DNA of 64,000 nucleotides from Halomonas shengliensis. Lineage in GTDB: Bacteria > Pseudomonadota > Gammaproteobacteria > Pseudomonadales > Halomonadaceae. This document shows positions 1 through 7,559 of the stretch, piece after piece. The notes beneath the pieces were generated by a model. The model had not been told where the DNA came from and did not search any database. It was given only the letters and a program-made list of their open reading frames with translations. The translations under genes and the position numbers were made by a program. Position 1 is the first letter of the stretch. Each line of letters begins with the position of its first letter. The stretch covers positions 248,001-312,000 of the forward strand of contig NZ_FNIV01000002.1 in NCBI RefSeq assembly GCF_900104135.1, in the 5' to 3' direction.

Positions 1-9
1 GCCCTTGCC

Positions 10-312
10 ATGCGACTGAGCGAACGGGAGCGAGCCATCATCGTGTCGGCACTGAAGCGCCACTTCGGCGATGACTCGCGGGTCTGGCTGTTCGGCTCCA
101 GAGCGAACGACAGCGCGCGCGGCGGCGACATCGACCTTCTTGTCGAGACAAACCTGGCGCAGGGTGATGACATCGTCGCGGCGAAGCTGAATGCGCTCGC
201 CGAGATCCATTGCCAGATAGGCGAGCAGAAGATCGACCTGGTGATCCAGCGGCCCGGCGGACCGCAACTCCCGATCCATCGTGTCGCGCGAGAAACAGGA
301 GTCAGCCTGTGA
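10..312 (+). CDS. MNT-domain nucleotidyltransferase, MntA-type antitoxin
   Basis: Small (100 aa) minimal nucleotidyltransferase. The active-site signature is visible: G29-S30, then D40-x-D42 and a third carboxylate at about D76 in a KIDLV strand, the three metal-binding acids of the polymerase-beta-like fold. In characterised MntA/HepT pairs the MNT protein neutralises the HEPN toxin by transferring AMP to a tyrosine near its active site. The neighbouring gene begins inside this one (GTG at 309 overlapping the TGA at 310-312), the coupled arrangement typical of such modules. The start at 10 is close to the window edge, so an upstream start cannot be excluded. The domain call is firm; the antitoxin role is inferred from the pairing. 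Confidence 0.85.
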   Translation: MRLSERERAIIVSALKRHFGDDSRVWLFGSRANDSARGGDIDLLVETNLAQGDDIVAAKLNALAEIHCQIGEQKIDLVIQRPGGPQLPIHRVARETGVSL

Positions 313-773
313 CGACCGATGCCTTCGACGGGGCACTGACGATCTGCGAGCGCCACGCGGAGCGGCTGCGCTGGGCCATGGCCACGCTCGAACCGCTTTT
401 CCCAATCACCCCAGGGGGCCTGGCCGACCTATCCGATGTCCAACTCGCCGTGGTGGACCAGTTCATCATGCGGTTCTCCAAACTTCAGGATGCCATGGGG
501 GCCAAGCTGCTACCCGGTATCCTGGAGCTGACCAAGGAGCCAGGCAGCTTCCCGACCTTTATCGACAAGCTGAACCGTCTCGAGAAGATCGGCGCGATCC
601 CCTCAGCGTCCGAGTGGCTCCAATTTCGCGAGATGCGTAACCAGTTCTCGTATGACTACCCCGATGATCCTGAGATCCAGGCCAGCCTGCTCAACAAGGC
701 CCTCGAACTCTCACACCACCTACTTGCCACGCTCGAGCATGCTCAGGCGTTTTCCGCCCGCTATCGCGACTGA
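309..773 (+). CDS. HEPN/HepT-like protein, partner of the MNT protein
   Basis: About 154 aa, helical, starting at a GTG that overlaps the stop of the MNT gene; longer in-frame starts lie wholly inside that gene and are unlikely. The C-terminal part has the HEPN signature region R110-N111-Q-F-S-Y115-D-Y117. In HepT RNases this reads R-N-x-x-x-H-x-Y, so the arginine, asparagine and the tyrosine that MntA modifies are kept, but the catalytic histidine is replaced by Tyr115. HEPN toxins cut RNA or tRNA; with the histidine gone this one may be inactive, use another residue, or act only as a binding partner. Confidence is high that it is the MNT partner, moderate that it belongs to the HepT family proper. 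Confidence 0.75.
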   Translation: MTTDAFDGALTICERHAERLRWAMATLEPLFPITPGGLADLSDVQLAVVDQFIMRFSKLQDAMGAKLLPGILELTKEPGSFPTFIDKLNRLEKIGAIPSASEWLQFREMRNQFSYDYPDDPEIQASLLNKALELSHHLLATLEHAQAFSARYRD

Positions 774-833
774 GCCATGTATCGCATCTGGCCTCTGTGC
801 CGTCTGGCGAAGGCGGGAACCCTATAACGATAC

Positions 834-903
834 AATTCTTGTACAACGCGTAAGCTGCGGCTAAACTTTCGCTCAGCACTGTACAAGAACATTACACTAT
901 AAG
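834..903 (+). promoter_or_regulatory. Operator-like inverted repeat and -10 ahead of the BdlA-like gene
   Basis: TTCTTGTACA at 836-845 is repeated as its exact reverse complement TGTACAAGAA at 880-889, 34 bp apart. A TATAAG -10-like hexamer sits at 898-903, just ahead of the ATG at 915. The 12-mer AATTCTTGTACA (834-845) recurs upstream of the chemoreceptor that starts at 20955, which suggests a common regulator. No family of regulator can be named from the sequence. Confidence 0.45.
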
Positions 904-914
904 GGTCGCCGTCC

Positions 915-2243
915 ATGCTTAGCTCGTTGGTCTCCCTACTCCCCTCGCCGCTACCCGCGTCACGTTCCGCGACTCAGCGGAACCGCCGCCCGCTGGAGGC
1001 GGCCCTGCACCAGCACTCCGCGACGGTCACCTTCACGCCCGAGGGGGTCATCACCGAGGCGAGTCCACTGTTCCTGGCGGCGGTGGGCTATCGGGAGAGC
1101 TAGGTGGTAGGGCAGCATCACCGCCTGTTCTGCTCGCCGGAGGAGGCGCAGAGCGAGGCGTACCGTGAATTCTGGGCGGCGCTGGCGCGCGGCGAACATC
1201 GCGCCGGCACCTTCCGGCGGCTCGGCAAGACGGGCCGGGAGGTGTGGATCGAGGCGACCTACCTGCCGGTGACCGACCGCGCCGGCAAGCGCGTCACCCA
1301 TGTGGTCAAGATCGCCAACGACATCACCGAGAAGCACAGGGCGATGCGCTCCCAGGCGGCCATGGTGGAGGCACTGGGGCGCTCCATGGCGGTGATCGAG
1401 TTCACCCCGGAGGGCGAGATCCTGACGGCCAACGACAACTTCCTGGCCGCCACCGGCTACACCCTGGAGGAGGTGCAGGGGCGCCACCACCGCCTGTTCT
1501 GCCGCGAGGCCTTCTACCGCGATAACCCGGACTTCTGGCAGCGCCTGGCCCAGGGCGAGTTCAGGCGCGGCAAGTTCGAGCGGGTCACCGCCACGGGCGA
1601 GCCGCTATGGCTGGAGGCCACCTACAACCCGGTGATGGATGCCGGCGGGAGGGTGGTGAGCGTGGTGAAGTTCGCCGCCGACGTGACCCGCGACGTGCAG
1701 GCCGCGGAGGCGACCCGCGCCGCGGTGCTCTCGGCCCAGGAGACCTCCACCCAGACCGAGCAGATCGCCAGCAACGGCATGGCGCGCCTGGAAGACGTAG
1801 TGCAGGAGTGCGTGGCCTCGGTGGAGGAGATGGGCCAGGCCCGCGAGATCGTCCAGCGGCTGGTGGCGCAGGCCCAGCATATCAACGGCATCACCGAGGA
1901 GATCGCGCGCATCGCCGAGCAGACCAACCTCCTGTCGCTCAACGCCACCATCGAGGCGGCCCATGCCGGCGAGCATGGCCGCGGCTTCGCGGTGGTGGCC
2001 GGCGAGGTGCGCCAGCTCGCCCACCGCTCGGGCGAGGCGGTGCGCCAGATCGGCGGCCTGCTCGACACCAACGACACCATGGTGGCCCAGGCCAGCGAGC
2101 AGATGCGCTCGGCGGTGGCCAAGAGCGAGCAGATCCAGGGCTATGTGACTGAGATCGAGCACATCGTCAGCGAGATCCAGCTCGGCGCCCGCAACGTCAC
2201 CGCCTCGGTGGATCGCCTCACCGCCGAGCAGGGCGCGGCGTAG
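915..2243 (+). pseudogene. BdlA-like soluble chemoreceptor (PAS-PAS-MCP), interrupted by in-frame TAG
   Basis: A single reading frame of about 442 codons is broken by one TAG at 1101-1103. Before it lies the first half of a PAS domain; after it the same frame continues with the rest of that PAS (GQHHRLFC), a second full PAS (about 1370-1700) and a methyl-accepting signalling domain with the hairpin tip [15 protein letters not shown]. There is no transmembrane segment, as in Pseudomonas aeruginosa BdlA, a cytoplasmic receptor for biofilm dispersion. Aligning the two PAS repeats puts the stop at the Glu of the motif EEVQG, so a GAG to TAG change explains it. A GTG at 1104 preceded by GGGAG (1093-1097) could restart translation, giving a 379-aa protein lacking the first half of PAS1. 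A sequencing error or suppression is also possible. Confidence 0.7.
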
Positions 2244-2255
2244 GGCTCACGCCCC

Positions 2256-4136
2256 TCAGGCAGGCTCCGCCACCCAAGGCCGGTTCGCCGCATGGCTCAC
2301 TCGCGGCGCCGGCTGGCCTGCCCCGTGATCCGCTGCGCCGATGGTAAAGCTGCCCACCGCCTCGGCCAGCCGGTCGGCCTGCTCCTTGAGCTGCTCGGCG
2401 GCGACGGTGGACTCCTCCACCAAGGCGGCGTTCTGCTGGGTCACCCGGTCGAGGTCGGCCACCGCCAGGTTGACCTGGCCGATGCCGTCGCTCTGCTCGC
2501 CGGTGGCGGCGCTGATCTCGCCGAGCACCTCGGCGACACGGGCCACCCGCTCCACCAGCGCCCGCAGGGTGTCGCCGGCCTGGCGCACCAGGGCGGTGCC
2601 ACCCGCCACCTTCTGCTCGGAGCGGTCGATCAGCGCGCGGATCTCGCGGGAGGCGTCGGCGCTGCGGGTGGCCAGCTGGCGGACCTCGCCGGCCACCACC
2701 GCGAAGCCGCGGCCCGCCTCTCCGGCGCGGGCGGCCTCCACCGAGGCGTTGAGCGCCAGCAGGTTGGTCTGGAAGGCGATGCCGTCCATCACCTTGACGA
2801 TGGCGGCGATCTGCCCGGAGGCGTCGCGGATCTCCTCCATGGTGTCGACCACCTGCCGCATCTCCTCGCCGCTTCTACCGGCCACCTCGGCGGCGGACTG
2901 GGAGAGGCCATTGGCCTCGCGGGCAGAATCGGCGGTGTGGCCCACGGTGCTGCTGATCTGCTCGATGGAGGCGGAGGACTCCTGCAGGCTGGCGGCGGCG
3001 CTCTCGGTGCGCCGCGAGAGGTCCTGGTTGCCGTGGGTGATCTCGCCGGCGGCCAGGCGCACCTGCTGGCTGCTGTCGCGGATGGTGCGCATCACCCCCT
3101 CCATGCGCGAGACGAAGCGGTTGAAGGCGGCGGCGATCTGCGCCACCTCGTCGCGCCCCGCCTCGGGCAGGCGACGGGTGAGGTCGGCGTGGCCGCTGGC
3201 GATGTCGGCCATGGCGTCGCGGGCGGCCAGCAGCCGACGGAAGGCAAGGCGCAGCAGCGCCCCCAGCAACAGCACTGCTCCCAATGCCACCACCAGCAGG
3301 GTGACCAGCGAGCTCGAGAGCACGCCGCGCAGGCCGGCGGTGGCCTCGTGGTCGTCCAGTGCTACCACCAGCTGCCAGTCGGTGCCGGGGATGCCCTCGG
3401 CGAAGAGCCGCACGGCCTGCTCGCCGAGGGTTGCTGCCAGGGGTGCCTCGCCAGCGGCGAGCGTGGCCAGGCGCTCGGCGTCGAGCGCCCCACCCAGGCG
3501 GGCCACCGGCGCAAGCGCCAGCGACGGATCGGGATGGGCGATCAGAGTGCCGTCGGCCGCGACCAGGAAGGCGAAGCTGGCCGGGGTGGGGGCGATGGCG
3601 CCCACCGTTTCGATAATGGTGCCGATGCCGACATCGCCGCCCACCACGCCCAGCAGCCGGCCGCCGCGTTCGACCGGGGCGGCCAGGGTGACCACCAGCT
3701 CATCGGTCGCCACATCCATGTACGGCTGGGTGACGATGGGGGCGCCGGCCTCCACGGCGGCGCGGTACCAGGGGCGCTCGCGAGGGTCGAAGTCGGCCGG
3801 CGCCTGGAAGCCGTTGGAGAAGGTGGTGTCGCCGTCGGCGGCACGCGCCAGGTAGCTCATCTGGAAGTCGCCGGAGGCGGCCAGCTGCTTGAGCGCAGAC
3901 AGTGGGTCCTCGCCGGGGCCGGGGGCCGGCACCGCCTCGAGCATGGTGGTGCGGGCCTCGAGCCACTGGCCGATGGCCTGGGCGTTGCCACTGGCCACGG
4001 CGGCCAGGTTGCCGGCCACCTGGTCGTCGTTGTGCGACTTCACGGTGAGATAGCTGGCGGCGGTGTTGAGCACCAGGGCGAGGACGATCACCGCCACGCT
4101 GGCGATGAGCAGGCGGATTTTCAGGGATGTGAACAT
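2256..4136 (-). CDS. Methyl-accepting chemotaxis protein with dCache sensor
   Basis: 626 aa. The start is set at the ATG whose product opens [10 protein letters not shown], directly before the first membrane helix; a longer frame to 4187 adds only a low-complexity leader. Order: TM1 (about 8-30), periplasmic double-Cache domain (about 35-275, with the RPWYRAA and QPYMD motifs typical of Cache folds), TM2 (about 280-305), HAMP, then the signalling hairpin with tip [15 protein letters not shown]. dCache receptors usually bind amino acids, organic acids or similar small ligands; the ligand here is unknown. The C-terminus lacks an xWxxF CheR tether. A strong sigma-28 promoter lies 70 bp upstream, placing it in the late flagellar regulon. 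Confidence 0.93.
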   Translation of the reverse strand: MFTSLKIRLLIASVAVIVLALVLNTAASYLTVKSHNDDQVAGNLAAVASGNAQAIGQWLEARTTMLEAVPAPGPGEDPLSALKQLAASGDFQMSYLARAADGDTTFSNGFQAPADFDPRERPWYRAAVEAGAPIVTQPYMDVATDELVVTLAAPVERGGRLLGVVGGDVGIGTIIETVGAIAPTPASFAFLVAADGTLIAHPDPSLALAPVARLGGALDAERLATLAAGEAPLAATLGEQAVRLFAEGIPGTDWQLVVALDDHEATAGLRGVLSSSLVTLLVVALGAVLLLGALLRLAFRRLLAARDAMADIASGHADLTRRLPEAGRDEVAQIAAAFNRFVSRMEGVMRTIRDSSQQVRLAAGEITHGNQDLSRRTESAAASLQESSASIEQISSTVGHTADSAREANGLSQSAAEVAGRSGEEMRQVVDTMEEIRDASGQIAAIVKVMDGIAFQTNLLALNASVEAARAGEAGRGFAVVAGEVRQLATRSADASREIRALIDRSEQKVAGGTALVRQAGDTLRALVERVARVAEVLGEISAATGEQSDGIGQVNLAVADLDRVTQQNAALVEESTVAAEQLKEQADRLAEAVGSFTIGAADHGAGQPAPRVSHAANRPWVAEPA

Positions 4137-4205
4137 GGACGCACTCGTGGGTGGAGCGGAATGGGCCGAACGGCGCGCGGGTGCCACGCGCCAGCAGTCG
4201 TTGCT

Positions 4206-4232
4206 CTATCGACCAGGCGCGGCAAGACTTTA
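4206..4232 (-). promoter_or_regulatory. Sigma-28 (FliA) promoter for dCache chemoreceptor
   Basis: Read on the minus strand: TAAAGTCT, 11-nt spacer, GTCGATAG, against the consensus TAAAGTTT-N11-GCCGATAA. Spacing is exact and only three positions differ. Confidence 0.85.
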
Positions 4233-4311
4233 GTCTCACGCCCTTCAGCCCGCGGCGGGCGAGCCGATACATCCAGCAGGAGACACCCATGGTGAACCGA
4301 CCAGGAGGCGC

Positions 4312-5424
4312 ATGAACGACGTCATATCCCCCGAGGAGTACCCGGCCAGCCTCAAGGTCATGGGCGTGGGCGGCGGCGGCGGCAACGCCATCCGCTACCT
4401 GCTCGACAGCCATCTGCCGGGCGTGGACTTCATCGTCGCCAACACCGACCGTCAGGCCCTGGGCGCCCTGCCCCAGGAGGTGGCGCTGCCCATCGGGCGA
4501 AACACCACCCGCGGGCTCGGCGCCGGCAGCGACCCGGAGGTGGGCGCCCGGGCCGCCGAGGAGAGCCGCGAGGTGCTGCGCGCGCGCCTGGCCGGTGGCG
4601 ATATGCTGTTCCTGATGGCCGGCATGGGCGGCGGCACCGGCAGCGGGGCGGCGCCGGTGATCGCCGAGCTGGCCCGCGAGATGGGGCTGCTCACCGTGGC
4701 GGTGGTGACCCGCCCCTTCACCTTCGAGGGCGCCCGGCGGCGCCAGGCCGCGGACCAGGCACTGGAGGCCCTGGCTCAGGCGGTGGACTCGCTGGTAGTG
4801 GTGCCCAACGACCGGCTGCTGCCGGCGCTGGGCCCCAGCGCCTCGATGATGCGCGCCTTCGCCGAGGTCAACGAGGTGCTGCGCCAGGCGGTCTCCGGCA
4901 TCGCCGAGGTGATCACCCGGCCGGGGCTGATCAACGTCGACTTCGCCGACGTGGCGGCGGTGATGCGCCACCCCGGGCGGGCGCGCATCGGCACCGGTCA
5001 CGGCCAGGGCGAGCAGCGCGCCCGCGACGCGGTGATGGCGGCCATCGAGCATCCGCTGCTGGAGGCCACCGACCTGGCCGAGGCCGCCGGGGTGCTGGTC
5101 AGCATTACCGCCGGCCCGGACCTGACGCTGGAGGAGTTCAACGAAATCGGCGCGCTGGTGGCGGGGTTCGCCGGCGAGGAGGCGATGGTGATGGCGGGCA
5201 CCGCCATCGACATGGCGATGAGCGGCGAGCTGCGCCTGACCCTGGTGGCCACGGGGCTTGCGGTGGCACGCGCGGCACCGAGCGAGCCCGCGGCGGGTAC
5301 CCCTGCCAAGGCCACCGCGCGCCATGGCGCCGACGAGCCCAGGCGCCCGGCATCCGCCTCTCGCGGGCCCGCCGAAGAGGACCTGCTGGATATCACTCGC
5401 TTCCTCGACGACCTCAAGCGCTGA
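4312..5424 (+). CDS. FtsZ-family tubulin-like GTPase, probable second FtsZ
   Basis: 370 aa. FtsZ polymerises in a GTP-dependent way at the division site. Visible motifs: GVGGGGGNA nucleotide loop (about 18-26), tubulin signature GGGTGSG at 106-112, and the T7 synergy loop N208-V-D210-F-A-D213 that supplies catalytic acids, so GTPase activity looks possible. The core ends near 318, followed by a short Ala/Pro/Arg-rich linker and a tail LLDITRFLDDLKR, which differs from the canonical DIPAFLRxQ peptide that binds FtsA and ZipA. It stands alone between a chemoreceptor and a GGDEF gene, not with ftsA or the mur genes, and the tubulin signature has Ser where FtsZ normally has Thr. A strong AGGAGG precedes the ATG. 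I read it as a diverged paralogue, but cannot exclude that it is the only copy. Confidence 0.85.
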   Translation: MNDVISPEEYPASLKVMGVGGGGGNAIRYLLDSHLPGVDFIVANTDRQALGALPQEVALPIGRNTTRGLGAGSDPEVGARAAEESREVLRARLAGGDMLFLMAGMGGGTGSGAAPVIAELAREMGLLTVAVVTRPFTFEGARRRQAADQALEALAQAVDSLVVVPNDRLLPALGPSASMMRAFAEVNEVLRQAVSGIAEVITRPGLINVDFADVAAVMRHPGRARIGTGHGQGEQRARDAVMAAIEHPLLEATDLAEAAGVLVSITAGPDLTLEEFNEIGALVAGFAGEEAMVMAGTAIDMAMSGELRLTLVATGLAVARAAPSEPAAGTPAKATARHGADEPRRPASASRGPAEEDLLDITRFLDDLKR

Positions 5425-5440
5425 CGCGGCCTGTGCCTCA

Positions 5441-5465
5441 GCGCCCCGCCGCGTTGGCGGGGCGC
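5441..5465 (+). terminator. Stem-loop after the ftsZ-like gene
   Basis: A perfect 10-bp stem (GCGCCCCGCC / GGCGGGGCGC) with loop GCGTT, 16 nt after the stop codon. No T-run follows, so it may slow or stop transcription only partly. It lies just before the start of the next gene. Confidence 0.5.
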
Positions 5466-5488
5466 CTGCGGGCTGGCACCATGATCAT

Positions 5489-7495
5489 ATGGTCAACTCT
5501 TCACAAAGTCGTCCGACCGACCGCCCTCGCCTCCCCCTTGCCCCCCTCTTCAAGACGCTGACCCGCCAGCTGCTCTCGCTGCGCGGACGGCTGCTGCTGG
5601 GTGCGGCGCTGCTTTGGACCCTGCTCTGCCTGACGCTGCTGGCCTTCGGCTGGCAGTCCGGCACCCTGCTGGTGGACGAGACCAACCGCATGCACCTGCG
5701 TTACGAGGCGGAGCTGATTCGCAACGACATCGCCCAGCAGGTGAACCAGCGGCTGACTGCGCTGGAGCGCCTGGCCGGGCGCATCCCCACCCCGGCAGAG
5801 GGCGCCCTGGCCCGCCAGGGCGCCGGGCATCTCGAGGGGCTGTTCGACGGCCTGATCCTGGTGGACACCGACAGCCGCATCCTCGATGACTGGCCAGCCG
5901 ATGCCGGCCGCCTAGGCAAGAACGTCGGCGACCGCCCCTATGCCCGGTTCATGCACGAGGTGAAGCGCCCCCACGTCAGCGAGCCCTTCGTCGGCCGGGT
6001 CAGCGGCTCGCCACGGGTGATGATGCTGGTGCCGCTGCGCGATACCCGCGGACGCTACACCGGCTTCGTGGGCGGACTGGTGGACATCGCCGAAGGCCCC
6101 TTCTTCGACGGCTTCGACCATTTGCGCCTGGGTGACGATGGCGTCGTGACCATCACCACTGCCTCGGGGCTGCGCCTCTACCAGCCTCGCCAGCGCCGGT
6201 CCATCACCCCGGTGGATCGCCAGGGCAGACCCTGGCTCGACCAGGCGCTGGACGGCTGGGAGGGCGAGGCCCAAGGCGCGATGCCCACCGGCGGCGAGGC
6301 CCTCACCGCCTATCGTCAGGTCTGGCCGGCGCGCTGGGTGGTGGGGGTCTACCTGCCGATGGAGCAAGCCTACGGCCCGTTGGCGAGACTCATAGAGCGA
6401 GTCGGCGACCGTGCCTTCTTGGCCCTGGGCCTGCTGCTGCCACTGGTAGCCTTGCTGCTGTGGCTAACCCTAAGGTCGTTGACTCGCCTGGGGCATCAGA
6501 TCGGCGAGCTCAAGCGCGGTCAACGCGAGCAGCTGACAATACCCACCCGCATGGGCGAACTGCGCCAGATCATCGACACCTTCAACGCCGTGGAGGGCGA
6601 GCGGCGCGACACCCTCCAGCATCTCCACGAGCAGGAGGCGGTGCTGCGCGGCATCCTGGCCGCCTCGCCCCAGGCAATGTTCGTCACCGACACCGCGGGG
6701 AGCATCACCTTCGTCAACCCGGCGCTGGAAGCCCTTCTACACCTGGCGCCGCCTGCCCCGGTGAGTCGCCTGGTCGGCCACCTGCACCCCGACGACCGCG
6801 AGCCGGTGATGGCGGCCTGGCGGGAGAGCCTCGCCCACCATCGCGACTTCGAGCGCCAGTTCCGCTACCTGGACGAGCAGGGTGCCGAGCGCTGGCTCGA
6901 CGTGCACGCCAGCACCATCGAGGTGGCGGACGAAGTCATCGGCCTGGTGGGGGTGGTGCGCGACATCACCCAGCGCCGCCACGACGACGCCCTGCGCCGC
7001 TGGGAGGCAGAACACGACCCGCTGACCGGGCTGCTCAACCGTCGCGGCTTCGAGCGCCGGCTGGAGGACGCCTTCGCCGACTGGGAGAAGGCCGGCACCC
7101 CGGGGGCGCTGGTGCTGTTCGACCTGGACCGCTTCAAGCCGATCAACGACGAGGGCGGCCACGCCCTGGGCGATATCATGCTGCAACGCGTGGCCGAGGC
7201 GATCCGCGAGGTGACCCGCTCCAGCGACCACTCCGCACGCCAGGGCGGCGACGAGTTCGCCCTGCTGCTCAACGGCTGCGGGCTCGACCAGGCGATGACC
7301 ATCGCCAACGCCCTGCGAGAGCGGATCGCTATCAGGGTAGTCGAGCAGGATGGGCGTGCCTGGCGAGTGACGGCGAGCCTGGGGGTGAGTCGCTTCGCGG
7401 CGGGGGATACCAGCGCCGCGGCGGCGATCGCCAGGGCCGACGCTGCCAGCTACCGGGCCAAGTCGGCGGGGCGCGATGGCGTGGCCTCGGGATAG
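5489..7495 (+). CDS. Membrane diguanylate cyclase: dCache-HAMP-PAS-GGDEF
   Basis: 668 aa from the ATG encoding MVNSSQS; the longer frame to 5258 overlaps the ftsZ-like gene out of frame and is rejected. Order: TM1 (about 35-57), periplasmic dCache-type sensor (about 60-295), TM2 (about 300-325), HAMP, PAS (about 380-500), GGDEF domain. The active site reads G586-G-D-E-F590, with an inhibitory I-site R577-x-x-D580 exactly five residues before it, so an active, product-inhibited diguanylate cyclase making c-di-GMP from two GTP is expected. The ligand is unknown. No convincing Shine-Dalgarno is visible before 5489, so the start is the least certain part. Confidence 0.9.
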   Translation: MVNSSQSRPTDRPRLPLAPLFKTLTRQLLSLRGRLLLGAALLWTLLCLTLLAFGWQSGTLLVDETNRMHLRYEAELIRNDIAQQVNQRLTALERLAGRIPTPAEGALARQGAGHLEGLFDGLILVDTDSRILDDWPADAGRLGKNVGDRPYARFMHEVKRPHVSEPFVGRVSGSPRVMMLVPLRDTRGRYTGFVGGLVDIAEGPFFDGFDHLRLGDDGVVTITTASGLRLYQPRQRRSITPVDRQGRPWLDQALDGWEGEAQGAMPTGGEALTAYRQVWPARWVVGVYLPMEQAYGPLARLIERVGDRAFLALGLLLPLVALLLWLTLRSLTRLGHQIGELKRGQREQLTIPTRMGELRQIIDTFNAVEGERRDTLQHLHEQEAVLRGILAASPQAMFVTDTAGSITFVNPALEALLHLAPPAPVSRLVGHLHPDDREPVMAAWRESLAHHRDFERQFRYLDEQGAERWLDVHASTIEVADEVIGLVGVVRDITQRRHDDALRRWEAEHDPLTGLLNRRGFERRLEDAFADWEKAGTPGALVLFDLDRFKPINDEGGHALGDIMLQRVAEAIREVTRSSDHSARQGGDEFALLLNGCGLDQAMTIANALRERIAIRVVEQDGRAWRVTASLGVSRFAAGDTSAAAAIARADAASYRAKSAGRDGVASG

Positions 7496-7559
7496 GGATA
7501 GAGATAGGCAGAGGCCTGAGCGGGGCCGTGCCCCCTCCAGCAGGCATGGGCCCGAGCCG

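Noticed and set aside
2292..4295. Long plus-strand open frame opposite the dCache chemoreceptor
   Set aside because: His/Gly/Ala-rich low-complexity product, antisense to a gene with full domain order; a GC-rich shadow frame.
3700..5325. Long minus-strand open frame opposite the ftsZ-like gene
   Set aside because: No recognisable domain, strongly biased composition, antisense to conserved FtsZ motifs.
5258..5488. Upstream extension of the dCache-GGDEF protein
   Set aside because: Overlaps the ftsZ-like gene in another frame, and the extra residues look like a random Arg/Pro-rich leader.
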